Shown: positions 56,560 through 64,000 of the stretch, piece after piece
Numbering within the stretch: position 1 is the first letter of the stretch
Layout of the letters: every line of letters begins with the position of its first letter
Assembly: GCF_003574655.1 (NCBI RefSeq)
Contig: NZ_QNUM01000004.1
Span: forward strand, 124,001 to 188,000
Length of the DNA: 64,000 bases
Source of the DNA: Cohaesibacter haloalkalitolerans
GTDB lineage: Bacteria; Pseudomonadota; Alphaproteobacteria; Rhizobiales; Cohaesibacteraceae
Reading direction: 5' to 3'
The notes under the pieces: model-generated
Told to the model about the DNA's origin: nothing
The model's input: only the letters and a program-made list of their open reading frames with translations
The model's database searches: none
Position numbers and translations under genes: made by a program

Positions 56560-57009
56560 CTAAAGACTCGCTTTTTGCGCCACCTTGCGCAACAGCCAAC
56601 CAATGATCGGCAGGCGGGCATAGAAATGCCGACTCGCATCCCAATAGTCATAGTGTGCGCAGATGACATCATCCTCGTTGAAGCGTATTTCGGTAACACC
56701 GCGAACCGTCCAGTCGCCAATGACCGGCGCGTTGCAGGAAAAATCCCAGCGCATCAGACAGAGATCATTGCTCTGCTCCGACCATGACAGGTCCAGAATG
56801 TGAAAGCGCGGCTCTTGCACATCGTCGAACATCTTCTCGATGATCCGGTGAAACGTCTCCCGGCCCTGCACATCATTGAACGGGTCGACGAAATGAACAT
56901 CATCGCTGATCAAAACATCGACATCGGCAATGCTGTCCGGCCGCAGGGTTTCGAAATAGTCGGCATAGCGCCGAGCGACTTTTTTTCTGTGAGACAGGTC
57001 GGAGGTCAA
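56560..57009 (-). CDS. NTF2-like/SnoaL-fold protein
   Basis: About 149 residues with an NTF2-like fold: RRYADYFETLRPDSIADVDV, HFVDPFNDVQGRETFHRIIE, and VTEIRFNEDDVICAHYDYWD. The frame is open upstream but has no ATG at a sensible place. A TTG at 57009, overlapping the SDR stop (TTGA) and preceded by GAGGAG, is the best start. In the singlet oxygen gene clusters similar SnoaL-like proteins accompany the SDR and Cfa genes. Function unknown; a cofactor or substrate carrier for lipid modification is only a guess. Confidence 0.78.
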   Translation of the reverse strand: MTSDLSHRKKVARRYADYFETLRPDSIADVDVLISDDVHFVDPFNDVQGRETFHRIIEKMFDDVQEPRFHILDLSWSEQSNDLCLMRWDFSCNAPVIGDWTVRGVTEIRFNEDDVICAHYDYWDASRHFYARLPIIGWLLRKVAQKASL

Positions 57010-57767
57010 GAGATCAGTCTCCTCATCAAAAGGAAATACAGGGAATAGGGCAAGGAACGCAGCAGGCGCAACGCCAAAGCCATGGGAAAGGGAAAGGCGA
57101 TTTCGAACGCCTTCTTGCAAAGCCCATCAAACATACGCTGTGCAGCTGCTTCATCGGACATCAGGAAGGGCATGGGAAAGCTGTTGCGGGCCGTCAGCGG
57201 CGTTTTGACAAAACCGGGATTGATCAGATGCAACACCAGGCCCGCGGCATCGAATTCCGGCTTCAACGTTTCGCAAAGGCTGGCAAGCGCCGCCTTCGTC
57301 GGGCCGTAATGAGCGGCCATCGGAAGACCACAATAGGAGGTGAGCGAGGAAACGATCGCAATCCCGCCGCGTCCCTGCTGCTTCAGTCTGGGAAAAAGTC
57401 CTGCAATCACACCGACAGCACCGAGATAGTTGACCTGCATGTGGCGCGTCGCCTCGTAATGGCTTAGCGCCTCCACACCGCCCGGCTCGTAAACCGCGGC
57501 ACAATAGACGGTGAGGTCAGGCAGTTGGTCATTGCTGGCAAGCTGGTTGATGGCTTCTGCGACCGCCTCGCCATTCTGCACATCCAGCGGCAGCGCAACC
57601 ATGCGTTCGTGGAGCCGGGATAGCTCGTCAAGTTTGTCGGCGCTGCGGGCACTGACGATCACCTCTGCACCGGCTCTGGCAAACAGCACCGCCAGCCGCG
57701 CCCCCATGCCCGAGCTCGCGCCGATAATCCAGACCCGTCGCCATTTACCTTGGTCAGATATTGTCAT
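57006..57767 (-). CDS. Short-chain dehydrogenase/reductase
   Basis: A classical SDR of 253 residues. The cofactor motif is VWIIGASSGMGARLAVLFAR near the N-terminus. VYCAAVYEPGG replaces the usual NAG motif. The active site is SSLTSYCGLPMAAHYGPTKA, with Ser and the YxxxK pair. The C-terminal third is hydrophobic (FPFPMALALRLLRSLPYSLY), suggesting membrane association. The ATG at 57767 follows GGAGGCAGG; an in-frame ATG further upstream (57794) is less likely. The NTF2-like gene overlaps its stop. Both converge on the flavoprotein operon and probably belong to the same response. Confidence 0.88.
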   Translation of the reverse strand: MTISDQGKWRRVWIIGASSGMGARLAVLFARAGAEVIVSARSADKLDELSRLHERMVALPLDVQNGEAVAEAINQLASNDQLPDLTVYCAAVYEPGGVEALSHYEATRHMQVNYLGAVGVIAGLFPRLKQQGRGGIAIVSSLTSYCGLPMAAHYGPTKAALASLCETLKPEFDAAGLVLHLINPGFVKTPLTARNSFPMPFLMSDEAAAQRMFDGLCKKAFEIAFPFPMALALRLLRSLPYSLYFLLMRRLIS

Positions 57768-57920
57768 TCCGTCCTGCCTCCTTTTGAGAGACATACGGGC
57801 AAGGGGCGGCTGTGGATCACTCCCATCTTGGGGGTAAGGCCCGCCATTGGACAACTCACCCCTGCTCCCCTGAACGGAGGAACAGGAGAGCAAGGCCATC
57901 AAGCCCCTTGATACGCCGGA

Positions 57921-58448
57921 TCAGCCAACCATCAGCTGCTTGAGGCGGAGGGTCTCGAACTCCACTTCCTTGACCCGGTGCATGACAATGTCCCGGATGG
58001 AGATCACCCCTTCAACCGCAGCGCCATCAACCACAGGCATATGGCGGAAGCGGCTTTCGGTCATGATCCGCATGACATCGACAATCTTGTCTTCCCGTGA
58101 GCAGGTTCTCGGATTGCGCGTCATGAAGTCCTTGACCGGCCGCGCCATCGCGGTTTCCCCGAACTCTCCAATCGCCCGCATCACGTCACGTTCAGACACA
58201 ACCCCAACCAAACCGGTATTGAGGTCAACCACGGGCATGTTGCCGATCTTGTGAATATCCAGCTCTGCAATCACCGCAGCAAGGCTCGTTGTCACGGTGA
58301 CCGAGAAGACAACACTCTCCTTCTCGGCGAGAAGTTCCCCGACAGTCGTCTGGGAATAAGCATGCTCAAAGGCAATATGGGCGTCCTGTGACATGCTTTT
58401 TTGGCCTTGATGCTCAGCGCGAGGGCCTTGGTATGAAGTAGGTGCCAT
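57921..58448 (-). CDS. CBS-domain pair protein
   Basis: A 175-residue protein with two CBS domains, residues about 35-90 (AVIAELDIHKIGNMPVVDLN, then GVVSERDVMRAI) and about 108-165 (DVMRIMTESRFRHMPVVDGA, then GVISIRDIVMHRV). Such stand-alone pairs bind adenosine nucleotides and act as sensors. An AAGGAGAGA site precedes the ATG. Its neighbours do not suggest a target. Confidence 0.92.
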   Translation of the reverse strand: MAPTSYQGPRAEHQGQKSMSQDAHIAFEHAYSQTTVGELLAEKESVVFSVTVTTSLAAVIAELDIHKIGNMPVVDLNTGLVGVVSERDVMRAIGEFGETAMARPVKDFMTRNPRTCSREDKIVDVMRIMTESRFRHMPVVDGAAVEGVISIRDIVMHRVKEVEFETLRLKQLMVG

Positions 58449-58647
58449 GGTGTCTCTCCTTCGGCCTCACACAACGTGCCCGGGATACGAACCCTTGTGA
58501 GGACTTTGCTTCTGGAAGGAAAGCGTAGCAAAGGGTGCGACAATTGTGCAATTCGCCCTTCGCTTTAGGACGGCCCGCCCGAGATCACTTTCTGTTGAAG
58601 AGCCCGACGGGGGAAGGCCTTCCTGACAGCCCGTGCCGACCAGTCAC

Positions 58648-58694
58648 AAAAAGGCCCGCCGGACAGCGCCTATTGGCAACCGTCGGGCAGGCCT
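58648..58694 (-). terminator. Probable terminator after mbfA
   Basis: On the minus strand, AGGCCTGCCCGAC pairs with GTCCGGCGGGCCT at 11 of 13 positions plus one wobble, followed by TTTTTG. It lies about 30 bases after the mbfA stop. Confidence 0.7.
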
Positions 58695-58722
58695 GATCAG
58701 GAACAGGAGACCCTGTCACCCC

Positions 58723-59706
58723 TCAGCCACTGCCAATGACGATACCGGCAGCCAGCACGAGGGCACCACCAAGCACGACCTGGAAGGCGGCGCGCATGAA
58801 CGGGGTTTCCATATATTTGTTCTGGATCCAGGCGATTGCCCAAAGCTCGATGAACACGATCACCACGGCGATGATCGTTGCAGTCCAGAAATAGGGGATG
58901 AGATAGGGCAGCGCGTGACCAAGGCCACCGACCATGGTCATCACGCCGGATGCGATGCCGCGTTTGAGCGGTGAGCCGCGACCGGAGATCTTGCCGTCAT
59001 CATGGGCTGCTTCCGTAAAGCCCATGGAAATACCGGCACCAACGGCGGCAGAAAGACCGATGAGAAAGGTAGACCAGGTATCCTGCGTCGCAAAGGCTGC
59101 AGCAAAGATTGGCGCCAGGGTTGAAACGGAGCCATCCATCAGACCGGCCAGACCGGGCTGTACCCATGTCAGCACGAACTGCTTGTGCTCGTGGCTTGCC
59201 TCGTCGTCCTTGACAGCATCAGGGGTGTGCTCGTCCTGAAGCTCGCGGGCAATGTCCTCGTGCCCTTCTTCGGCCAATGCCAGATCCCCAAGCAGCCGGC
59301 GGGTGTCGGCATTGCTGACCTGATCAATCGCTGCGCGATAGAAACGGGCGGACTGGTCTTCCATCGCAATCGTCTCATTGCGAATCTTTTCCAGCGACAG
59401 TGACTTCATCAGCCAGTCGGGCTTGCGATCATAGAAGCCACGGACATGATCCCGTCGAATCAGCGGAATGACGTCGCCAAACTGGCTCTTGTACATCTCG
59501 ATGAGATTGCAGCGGTGCTGATCCTCGACGGCGGCCATATCTTCGTAGATCTTGGCGGATTGCGGATAATCGGTGCGTAAATGCTCAGCGTAAGCCCTGT
59601 AGATGCGCGCATCGTCCTCCTCGGAGGAAATTGCCAGCGCCAACACTTCCCGCTCGGACAGGGACGTGAAGGACCGTTTGCTGTTGGTGAAAAGACTCAA
59701 GACCAT
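58723..59706 (-). CDS. mbfA: Membrane-bound ferritin / VIT1-like iron exporter MbfA
   Basis: 327 residues. The N-terminal half (about 1-160) is a ferritin-like di-iron domain: ISSEEDDARIYRAYAEHLR, AAVEDQHRCNLIEMY, AMEDQSARFYRAAIDQ and LALAEEGHEDIAREL supply Glu and His ligands. The C-terminal half is a VIT1/CCC1-like transporter: WVQPGLAGLMDGSVSTLAPI, GLSAAVGAGISMGFTEAAHD, and three further helices. This is MbfA, an iron exporter in Bradyrhizobium and Agrobacterium that is repressed by Irr at low iron. A perfect Irr-type box is placed just before the ATG. Confidence 0.94.
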   Translation of the reverse strand: MVLSLFTNSKRSFTSLSEREVLALAISSEEDDARIYRAYAEHLRTDYPQSAKIYEDMAAVEDQHRCNLIEMYKSQFGDVIPLIRRDHVRGFYDRKPDWLMKSLSLEKIRNETIAMEDQSARFYRAAIDQVSNADTRRLLGDLALAEEGHEDIARELQDEHTPDAVKDDEASHEHKQFVLTWVQPGLAGLMDGSVSTLAPIFAAAFATQDTWSTFLIGLSAAVGAGISMGFTEAAHDDGKISGRGSPLKRGIASGVMTMVGGLGHALPYLIPYFWTATIIAVVIVFIELWAIAWIQNKYMETPFMRAAFQVVLGGALVLAAGIVIGSG

Positions 59707-59722
59707 GTGGGGATAACCTTAA

Positions 59723-59739
59723 TTTAGAATTATTCTAAA
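59723..59739. promoter_or_regulatory. Irr box (iron control element) of mbfA
   Basis: TTTAGAA-TTA-TTCTAAA, a perfect palindrome that matches the iron control element bound by Irr in Rhizobiales. It lies 17 bases upstream of the mbfA ATG. Confidence 0.88.
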
Positions 59740-59836
59740 TATGACGTCTGTACCATTCGGTTGTCAACCATGTATTGCTGTCGAAGACATTCAAAAGCGG
59801 CATGGCTGCGCAGGCGGAGGGAAAGCAATAGGCGTG

Positions 59837-60718
59837 TTATTGAAAAATAGCGCGCTCCTGCTCGACAAGACTATAAACAAAATCGGAAACCGCTTTGATA
59901 CGTCTCAACTGCCGCGTGCTTTCGTGATAGACGGCCCAATATGCTCGCTGAATTCTGTGTTCAGACAGGATTTCGACGAGCTCGGGGTCTTCGCGCGCCA
60001 GAAAGCCATGCAGGATTCCGATTCCCAGCCCCGCCCGCACCGCTTCGGTCTGCCCCAGTGCGCTGGCGCATTCGAACTGTGGTTGATGGCCGCGCAGCAT
60101 TTCCCCCTGATAGTTGAGCGAGGGCGAATAGATGAGATCCTCCACGAAGCCGATGAGCCGATGGTGTTCAAGCTCCTCCCGTGAGGCCGGACACCCATGT
60201 TCAGCGATATAGGATCGAGAGGCATAATAGCCCAAGCTGTAATCCACAAGCTTGCGCGCTACCAGACGCCCCTGAGCGGGCCGCTCCACCGTGATGACGA
60301 TGTCGGCTTCCCGTCGGTCCAGCGAGAAGGATCGGGGCACCGGCACCAGCTGCACCGTCAAATCGGGATATTGCTCCAGCAGTGGCACCAGACGCGGCGC
60401 CAGAAAGGCGACCCCGAAACCATCCGGCGCACCAATGCGCACAACACCGGACACCGTGACATCGGTCGCTCCAATATCGGCGCGAGCCGCCAGCATTTCG
60501 GTTTCCATGCGCTCGGCCGCCAACAGGAAGGTTTCCCCTTCCGGCGTCAACTCACATCCCGTGGTGTGCCGCTTGACCAGTTTGGCCTGCAGAGCCTCTT
60601 CAAGGGCCGTCAGCCGCCGGGCCACCGTGGCATGATTGACCCCCAACCGCCGCGCCGCCTGCAGGATCTGACCCGCCCGGGCCACCGCCAGAAAGATCCT
60701 CACATCATCCCAGTTCAT
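59837..60718 (-). CDS. LysR-family transcriptional regulator
   Basis: A 293-residue regulator. The winged helix is at residues about 3-60 (WDDVRIFLAVARAGQILQAA, RRLGVNHATVARRLTALEEA). The LysR substrate domain starts near residue 90 (VSGVVRIGAPDGFGVAFLAP). The start at 60718 is chosen because it gives the normal LysR N-terminus; a GTG at 60796 is in frame. The gene is divergent from mmsA with 167 bases between, so it probably controls mmsA, perhaps through a valine-derived effector. Confidence 0.92.
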   Translation of the reverse strand: MNWDDVRIFLAVARAGQILQAARRLGVNHATVARRLTALEEALQAKLVKRHTTGCELTPEGETFLLAAERMETEMLAARADIGATDVTVSGVVRIGAPDGFGVAFLAPRLVPLLEQYPDLTVQLVPVPRSFSLDRREADIVITVERPAQGRLVARKLVDYSLGYYASRSYIAEHGCPASREELEHHRLIGFVEDLIYSPSLNYQGEMLRGHQPQFECASALGQTEAVRAGLGIGILHGFLAREDPELVEILSEHRIQRAYWAVYHESTRQLRRIKAVSDFVYSLVEQERAIFQ

Positions 60719-60885
60719 CCACACGCTCCCTGTCACACACTCCCTGTCGCCGACCAGGCCAAACACCCCGCTCTTACGTGACTTCAATATTTGCACAACG
60801 GATGCGTTTTTGCGAGCGTTGAAATTCGAAAATTATTGAGACACTATGGCACCAATCACAACAATCCCCACATTGGGAGGATCTC

Positions 60886-62388
60886 ATGACCCGCGAATAC
60901 GGCCATTACATCAACGGCAAGCACGTCTCCGGCACATCCGGTCGCTTCGCCGACATCTACAACCCGGCAACCGGCGAAATTCAGGCCAAGGTGGCTCTGG
61001 CAACCGTCGAAGAACTCAACAGCGCCGTTGAAGCTGCCGCCAAGGCTCAGCCTGCCTGGGCTGCAACCAACCCGCAGCGCCGCGCCCGCGTGATGATGCG
61101 GTTCGGAGCACTGATCAACGAGCACATGGAAGAGCTGGCCGAACTCGTCAGCCTTGAACACGGCAAGACCATTCCCGATTCCCGCGGCGACGTACAGCGT
61201 GGCCTCGAAGTGGTCGAGGTCTGCATGGGTGCCCCTCACCTTCTCAAGGGTGAATACACCGACAATGGCGGCCCGGGCATCGACCTTTACTCCATGCGCC
61301 AGCCTCTCGGCGTTGTGGCAGGCATTGCCCCGTTCAACTTCCCGGCCATGATTCCGCTCTGGCAGATGGCTCCGGCTCTGGTCTGTGGCAACGCCATGAT
61401 CCTCAAACCGTCCGAGCGGGTTCCCTCCACCTCCTTCCGCCTTGCGGAACTGCTCAAGGAAGCCGGTCTTCCCGATGGTGTGCTGCAGATCGTCAATGGC
61501 GACAAGGTCACCGTCGACGCCATCCTCGACAATGAGACCGTTCAGGCTGTCGGCTTTGTCGGCTCCACCCCGATTGCCCAATATATCTATGGCCGCGCAG
61601 CAGCCAATGGCAAACGCGCCCAGTGCTTCGGTGGGGCCAAGAACCACATGATCATCATGCCGGATGCAGATATGGACAAGGCCGCCGACGCCCTGATCGG
61701 CGCTGGCTACGGCGCTGCCGGTGAACGCTGCATGGCAGTTTCCGTCGCTGTTCCCGTTGGCAAGAAGACCGCTGACATCCTCACCGAGAAGCTCGTTGAA
61801 CGCATCGCCAAGCTGAAGGTCGGCGCCTACACCCAGGGCGAGGACATTGACTACGGCCCGGTCATCACCTCTCAGGCAAAGGCCCGTATTCTCGGCCTCA
61901 TCAACAGCGGTGTTGAGCAGGGCGCCAGCCTTGTCGTCGACGGCCGTAACTTCACCCTTGATGGCTTCGAGAACGGCTTCTTCATTGGCCCATCGCTGTT
62001 CGACAACGTCACCAAGGAGATGGATATCTACAAGGAAGAAATCTTTGGTCCTGTACTCTGTCAGGTGCGTGCCGAAACCTATGAAGAGGCCCTCAAGCTG
62101 GTCATGGACAATGCCTATGGCAACGGCACGGCCATCTACACCGCCGATGGCGACACCGCCCGCGACTTTGCACACCGGGTGAATGTCGGCATGGTCGGCA
62201 TCAACTTCCCGATTCCAGTGCCGCTCAGCTACTTCACCTTCGGCGGCTGGAAGAAGTCCGCCTTTGGCGATCTCAACCAGTATGGCCCGGATGCCTTCCG
62301 CTTCTATTCCAAGACCAAGACGGTCACAGCCCGCTGGTTCTCCGGCATCAAGGAAGGCGGGGAATTCAACTTCAAGGCCATGGATTAA
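60886..62388 (+). CDS. mmsA: Methylmalonate-semialdehyde dehydrogenase (CoA-acylating)
   Basis: An aldehyde dehydrogenase of 500 residues. HYINGKHVSGTSGRFADIYN is the N-terminal pattern of MmsA. PFNFPAMIPLWQMAPALVCG is the cofactor segment, GFVGSTPIAQYIY the Rossmann turn, GGAKNHMIIMPDADMDKAAD the MmsA-specific stretch, and AAGERCMAVSVAVPVG has the catalytic Cys near 285. It converts methylmalonate semialdehyde to propionyl-CoA in valine degradation and inositol-derived malonate semialdehyde to acetyl-CoA. A GGGAGG site precedes the ATG. No mmsB or iol genes are adjacent in the window. Confidence 0.94.
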   Translation: MTREYGHYINGKHVSGTSGRFADIYNPATGEIQAKVALATVEELNSAVEAAAKAQPAWAATNPQRRARVMMRFGALINEHMEELAELVSLEHGKTIPDSRGDVQRGLEVVEVCMGAPHLLKGEYTDNGGPGIDLYSMRQPLGVVAGIAPFNFPAMIPLWQMAPALVCGNAMILKPSERVPSTSFRLAELLKEAGLPDGVLQIVNGDKVTVDAILDNETVQAVGFVGSTPIAQYIYGRAAANGKRAQCFGGAKNHMIIMPDADMDKAADALIGAGYGAAGERCMAVSVAVPVGKKTADILTEKLVERIAKLKVGAYTQGEDIDYGPVITSQAKARILGLINSGVEQGASLVVDGRNFTLDGFENGFFIGPSLFDNVTKEMDIYKEEIFGPVLCQVRAETYEEALKLVMDNAYGNGTAIYTADGDTARDFAHRVNVGMVGINFPIPVPLSYFTFGGWKKSAFGDLNQYGPDAFRFYSKTKTVTARWFSGIKEGGEFNFKAMD

Positions 62389-62454
62389 GAGCAAGCTCCG
62401 ACGAGCCTCTTTACAATCAGGGCCGAAAAGCACTATACCCCAAGACAGGAACCG

Positions 62455-62486
62455 ACCGCCGCTCCACCAAGCGGCGGTTTTCTTTT
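62455..62486 (+). terminator. Terminator after mmsA
   Basis: Arms ACCGCCGC and GCGGCGGT with an 8-nt loop, followed by TTTCTTTTTG, 66 bases after the mmsA stop. Confidence 0.85.
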
Positions 62487-62570
62487 TGCGAGGCCCGGTC
62501 CCATTCTTTCCTCGCAGAAAGCCTGCAAGTCTGATATTCCTGCCTGCACTGAAAAGAGCTTGATGAGAGC

Positions 62571-63503
62571 ATGACGTCCGATCCCTTCACACCTGATATT
62601 TTTGTCATTGGCGGTGCCCATATTGATCGCATCGGCCGGTCCACTGCACGTCTGGAACCGGGGCAATCCAATCCCGGAGCCCTTAGTCGCAATGTCGGCG
62701 GCGTGGCTGGCAACATCGCCCGCTGTCTGGCCAAACTTCAGTGGAAGGTGGCCCTTTCGACCATCTCGGGGCAGGACGATGACGCGACATTGCTCAAGCA
62801 ACAGTTGCAGGATGCCGGGATCGACATTTCCCTGTTGCTCGAAAGCCCATCCCATCGCAGCGCCACCTACACGGCGATAGAAGACAGCGACGGCTCTCTG
62901 GTCGCCGCCATCGCCGACATGGCGATCTATGAATCCTATCCGGTAGGAGAGATCATCAACTGCCTCGATGCCCTGCCGTCCGCAACGCGACTTATCGCCG
63001 ACACCAACCTGTCGGCAACCGCCCTTGAGGCGCTGGCCCTGCACAAGGGTACCCACCCGCTCGCCATAAGCGCCGTCTCCGGCCCCAAGGCCAACCGGGC
63101 GCAGAATATCCTCAAGCACATCGACCTGCTCTTCTGCAACGAGGCAGAGGCCGCCATTCTGGCCGATGAATATGCCGACCTTGCCGCCCTGCCGGAAATC
63201 CTCATGGAGGCCGGTGTGACCTCGGGGATCATCACCAAGGGCAACGCAGGCCTCAGCGCCTGGAAGGATGGCCAGCAATGGTCCCTGCCTGCGCCGCCTG
63301 TGAAAGTCAAATCCACCAACGGAGCGGGCGACACCCTGACAGCCTGCGTCCTGCACGCCCTGCTGCAGGCAGCGACCTTTGAAAAGGCGCTCAGATATGG
63401 CATGGCGGGCGCAAGCCTGAGCCTGATGAGCGATCAGGCCGTTCCCGACATTTTGAACAGACCCGTTCTGGAATCCTGCATTGCAGACATTCCCCAAAGC
63501 TGA
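62571..63503 (+). CDS. psuK: PfkB-family kinase, probable pseudouridine kinase
   Basis: A 310-residue ribokinase-family enzyme. FVIGGAHIDRIGRST is the N-terminal motif, NVGGVAGNIARCLAKL the glycine pair region that binds the sugar, and VKVKSTNGAGDTLTACVLHA near residue 245 has the catalytic Asp in GAGD. The downstream psuG gene, 19 bases later, makes pseudouridine the likely substrate: PsuK phosphorylates pseudouridine and PsuG splits the product into uracil and ribose 5-phosphate. On sequence alone it could be another PfkB nucleoside kinase. Confidence 0.87.
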   Translation: MTSDPFTPDIFVIGGAHIDRIGRSTARLEPGQSNPGALSRNVGGVAGNIARCLAKLQWKVALSTISGQDDDATLLKQQLQDAGIDISLLLESPSHRSATYTAIEDSDGSLVAAIADMAIYESYPVGEIINCLDALPSATRLIADTNLSATALEALALHKGTHPLAISAVSGPKANRAQNILKHIDLLFCNEAEAAILADEYADLAALPEILMEAGVTSGIITKGNAGLSAWKDGQQWSLPAPPVKVKSTNGAGDTLTACVLHALLQAATFEKALRYGMAGASLSLMSDQAVPDILNRPVLESCIADIPQS

Positions 63504-63522
63504 ACAGAAAGCCAACGACGTC

Positions 63523-64000
63523 ATGAGCATTGATTCCTCCACCTTGCCAATCATCTACAGCGAAGAAGTCGCAGCGGCCCGTGCGGCAGGCAAGCCCATC
63601 GTGGCCCTCGAATCCACCATCATCACCCACGGTATGCCCTATCCGGAAAACGTCTCCACGGCCCTCGAAGTGGAAGCCATCATCCGTGAGGAAGGCGCCT
63701 GCCCGGCAACCATCGCCATCCTGGACGGCGTCATCAATGTCGGCCTCACCCGGCAGCAGATCGAAGCGCTGGCCCAGCGTGACGATATCCTGAAGCTCTC
63801 CCGCGCCGATCTGGCCTATTCACTGGTGGCTGGCAAGAGTGGCTCCACCACGGTTGCCGCAACCATGATCTGCGCCTCCATCGCCGGGATCGCAACCTTT
63901 GCCACCGGCGGCATCGGCGGCGTCCATCGCGGAGCCGAGGAAACCTTCGACATCTCCGCCGACCTGCAGGAACTGGCCAAGACCCCGGTCATGGTCGTCT
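63523..64000 (+). CDS. psuG: Pseudouridine-5'-phosphate glycosidase (3' truncated by window edge)
   Basis: The first 159 residues are present; the family length is about 300. IVALESTIITHGMPYPENV with the catalytic Glu, CPATIAILDGVINVGLT, KLSRADLAYSLVAGKSGSTT, and IATFATGGIGGVHRGAEET are conserved PsuG motifs, including the lysines of the active site. It cleaves the C-glycosidic bond of pseudouridine 5'-phosphate. It follows psuK by 19 bases on the same strand, so the pair is an operon that continues beyond the window. Confidence 0.94.
   Translation, partial: MSIDSSTLPIIYSEEVAAARAAGKPIVALESTIITHGMPYPENVSTALEVEAIIREEGACPATIAILDGVINVGLTRQQIEALAQRDDILKLSRADLAYSLVAGKSGSTTVAATMICASIAGIATFATGGIGGVHRGAEETFDISADLQELAKTPVMVV

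Noticed and set aside
60856-62433. 525-residue minus-strand frame
   Set aside because: It is antisense to mmsA; no ribosome binding site and no family features.
1-64000. tRNA, rRNA, insertion sequence, prophage or CRISPR features
   Set aside because: None was seen by reading gaps and gene families; short elements could be missed without a search tool.

Overview
The window looks like a chromosomal segment of an alphaproteobacterium, most likely a marine or soil Hyphomicrobiales. The sequence signs are: an F1F0-ATPase zeta subunit gene; a purS / small membrane protein / purQ / purL order; a recA-alaS pair with a GTTC-N7-GTTC-like SOS box; an Irr-type iron box in front of a membrane-bound ferritin gene; and a RpoE-ChrR sigma/anti-sigma pair. 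No rRNA, tRNA, IS element, prophage or CRISPR array was seen. Most of the window is ordinary, dense, high-GC coding sequence. The region around 27.5-28.7 kb is visibly AT-richer. The genus cannot be fixed from this sequence alone.

Layout. 0-8 kb: the end of a branched-chain amino acid binding protein gene, an EamA transporter, a P1 peptidase, an Lrp regulator, rpe, purB, a small hydrolase, a small membrane protein, an HpaI-type aldolase and the zeta subunit. 8.8-14 kb: purC-purS-small TM protein-purQ-purL, then bolA and a CGFS glutaredoxin. 14-23 kb, mostly minus strand: ttcA, rpsD, murI, trmJ, alaS and recA. 23-32 kb: a large RTX protein (beta-propeller, VWA domain, five 306-bp RTX repeats) with divergent genes for a type I secretion ATPase and adaptor. 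32-35.7 kb: modE-modA-modB-modC with a recognisable ModE operator.

35.7-43.8 kb: a four-carbon acid-sugar catabolic cluster. It holds a fused DctQM TRAP permease and its binding protein, a VOC protein, a PdxA2-type dehydrogenase, a DUF1537 kinase, a DeoR regulator and a DhnA-type aldolase. Two divergent intergenic regions carry the same 19-bp palindrome (RTAACA-N7-TGTTAY), so the whole cluster looks like one regulon. 44-49.7 kb: L-rhamnose catabolism (rhaB, rhaA, rhaD, an AraC regulator and an SMP-30 lactonase-like gene).

49.9-57.8 kb: a photooxidative-stress block. It holds a photolyase, chrR and rpoE on one strand; divergent from them are an FAD oxidoreductase, a DUF1365 protein and a Cfa-family methyltransferase, followed by an SDR and an NTF2-like protein. 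57.9-64 kb: a CBS-pair protein, mbfA behind a perfect Irr box, a LysR regulator divergent from mmsA, and the start of a pseudouridine degradation operon (psuK-psuG) that runs off the end.

The best candidates for something new are the acid-sugar regulon, with its VOC protein and aldolase of unassigned role, and the propeller-VWA-RTX exoprotein with its own secretion genes.
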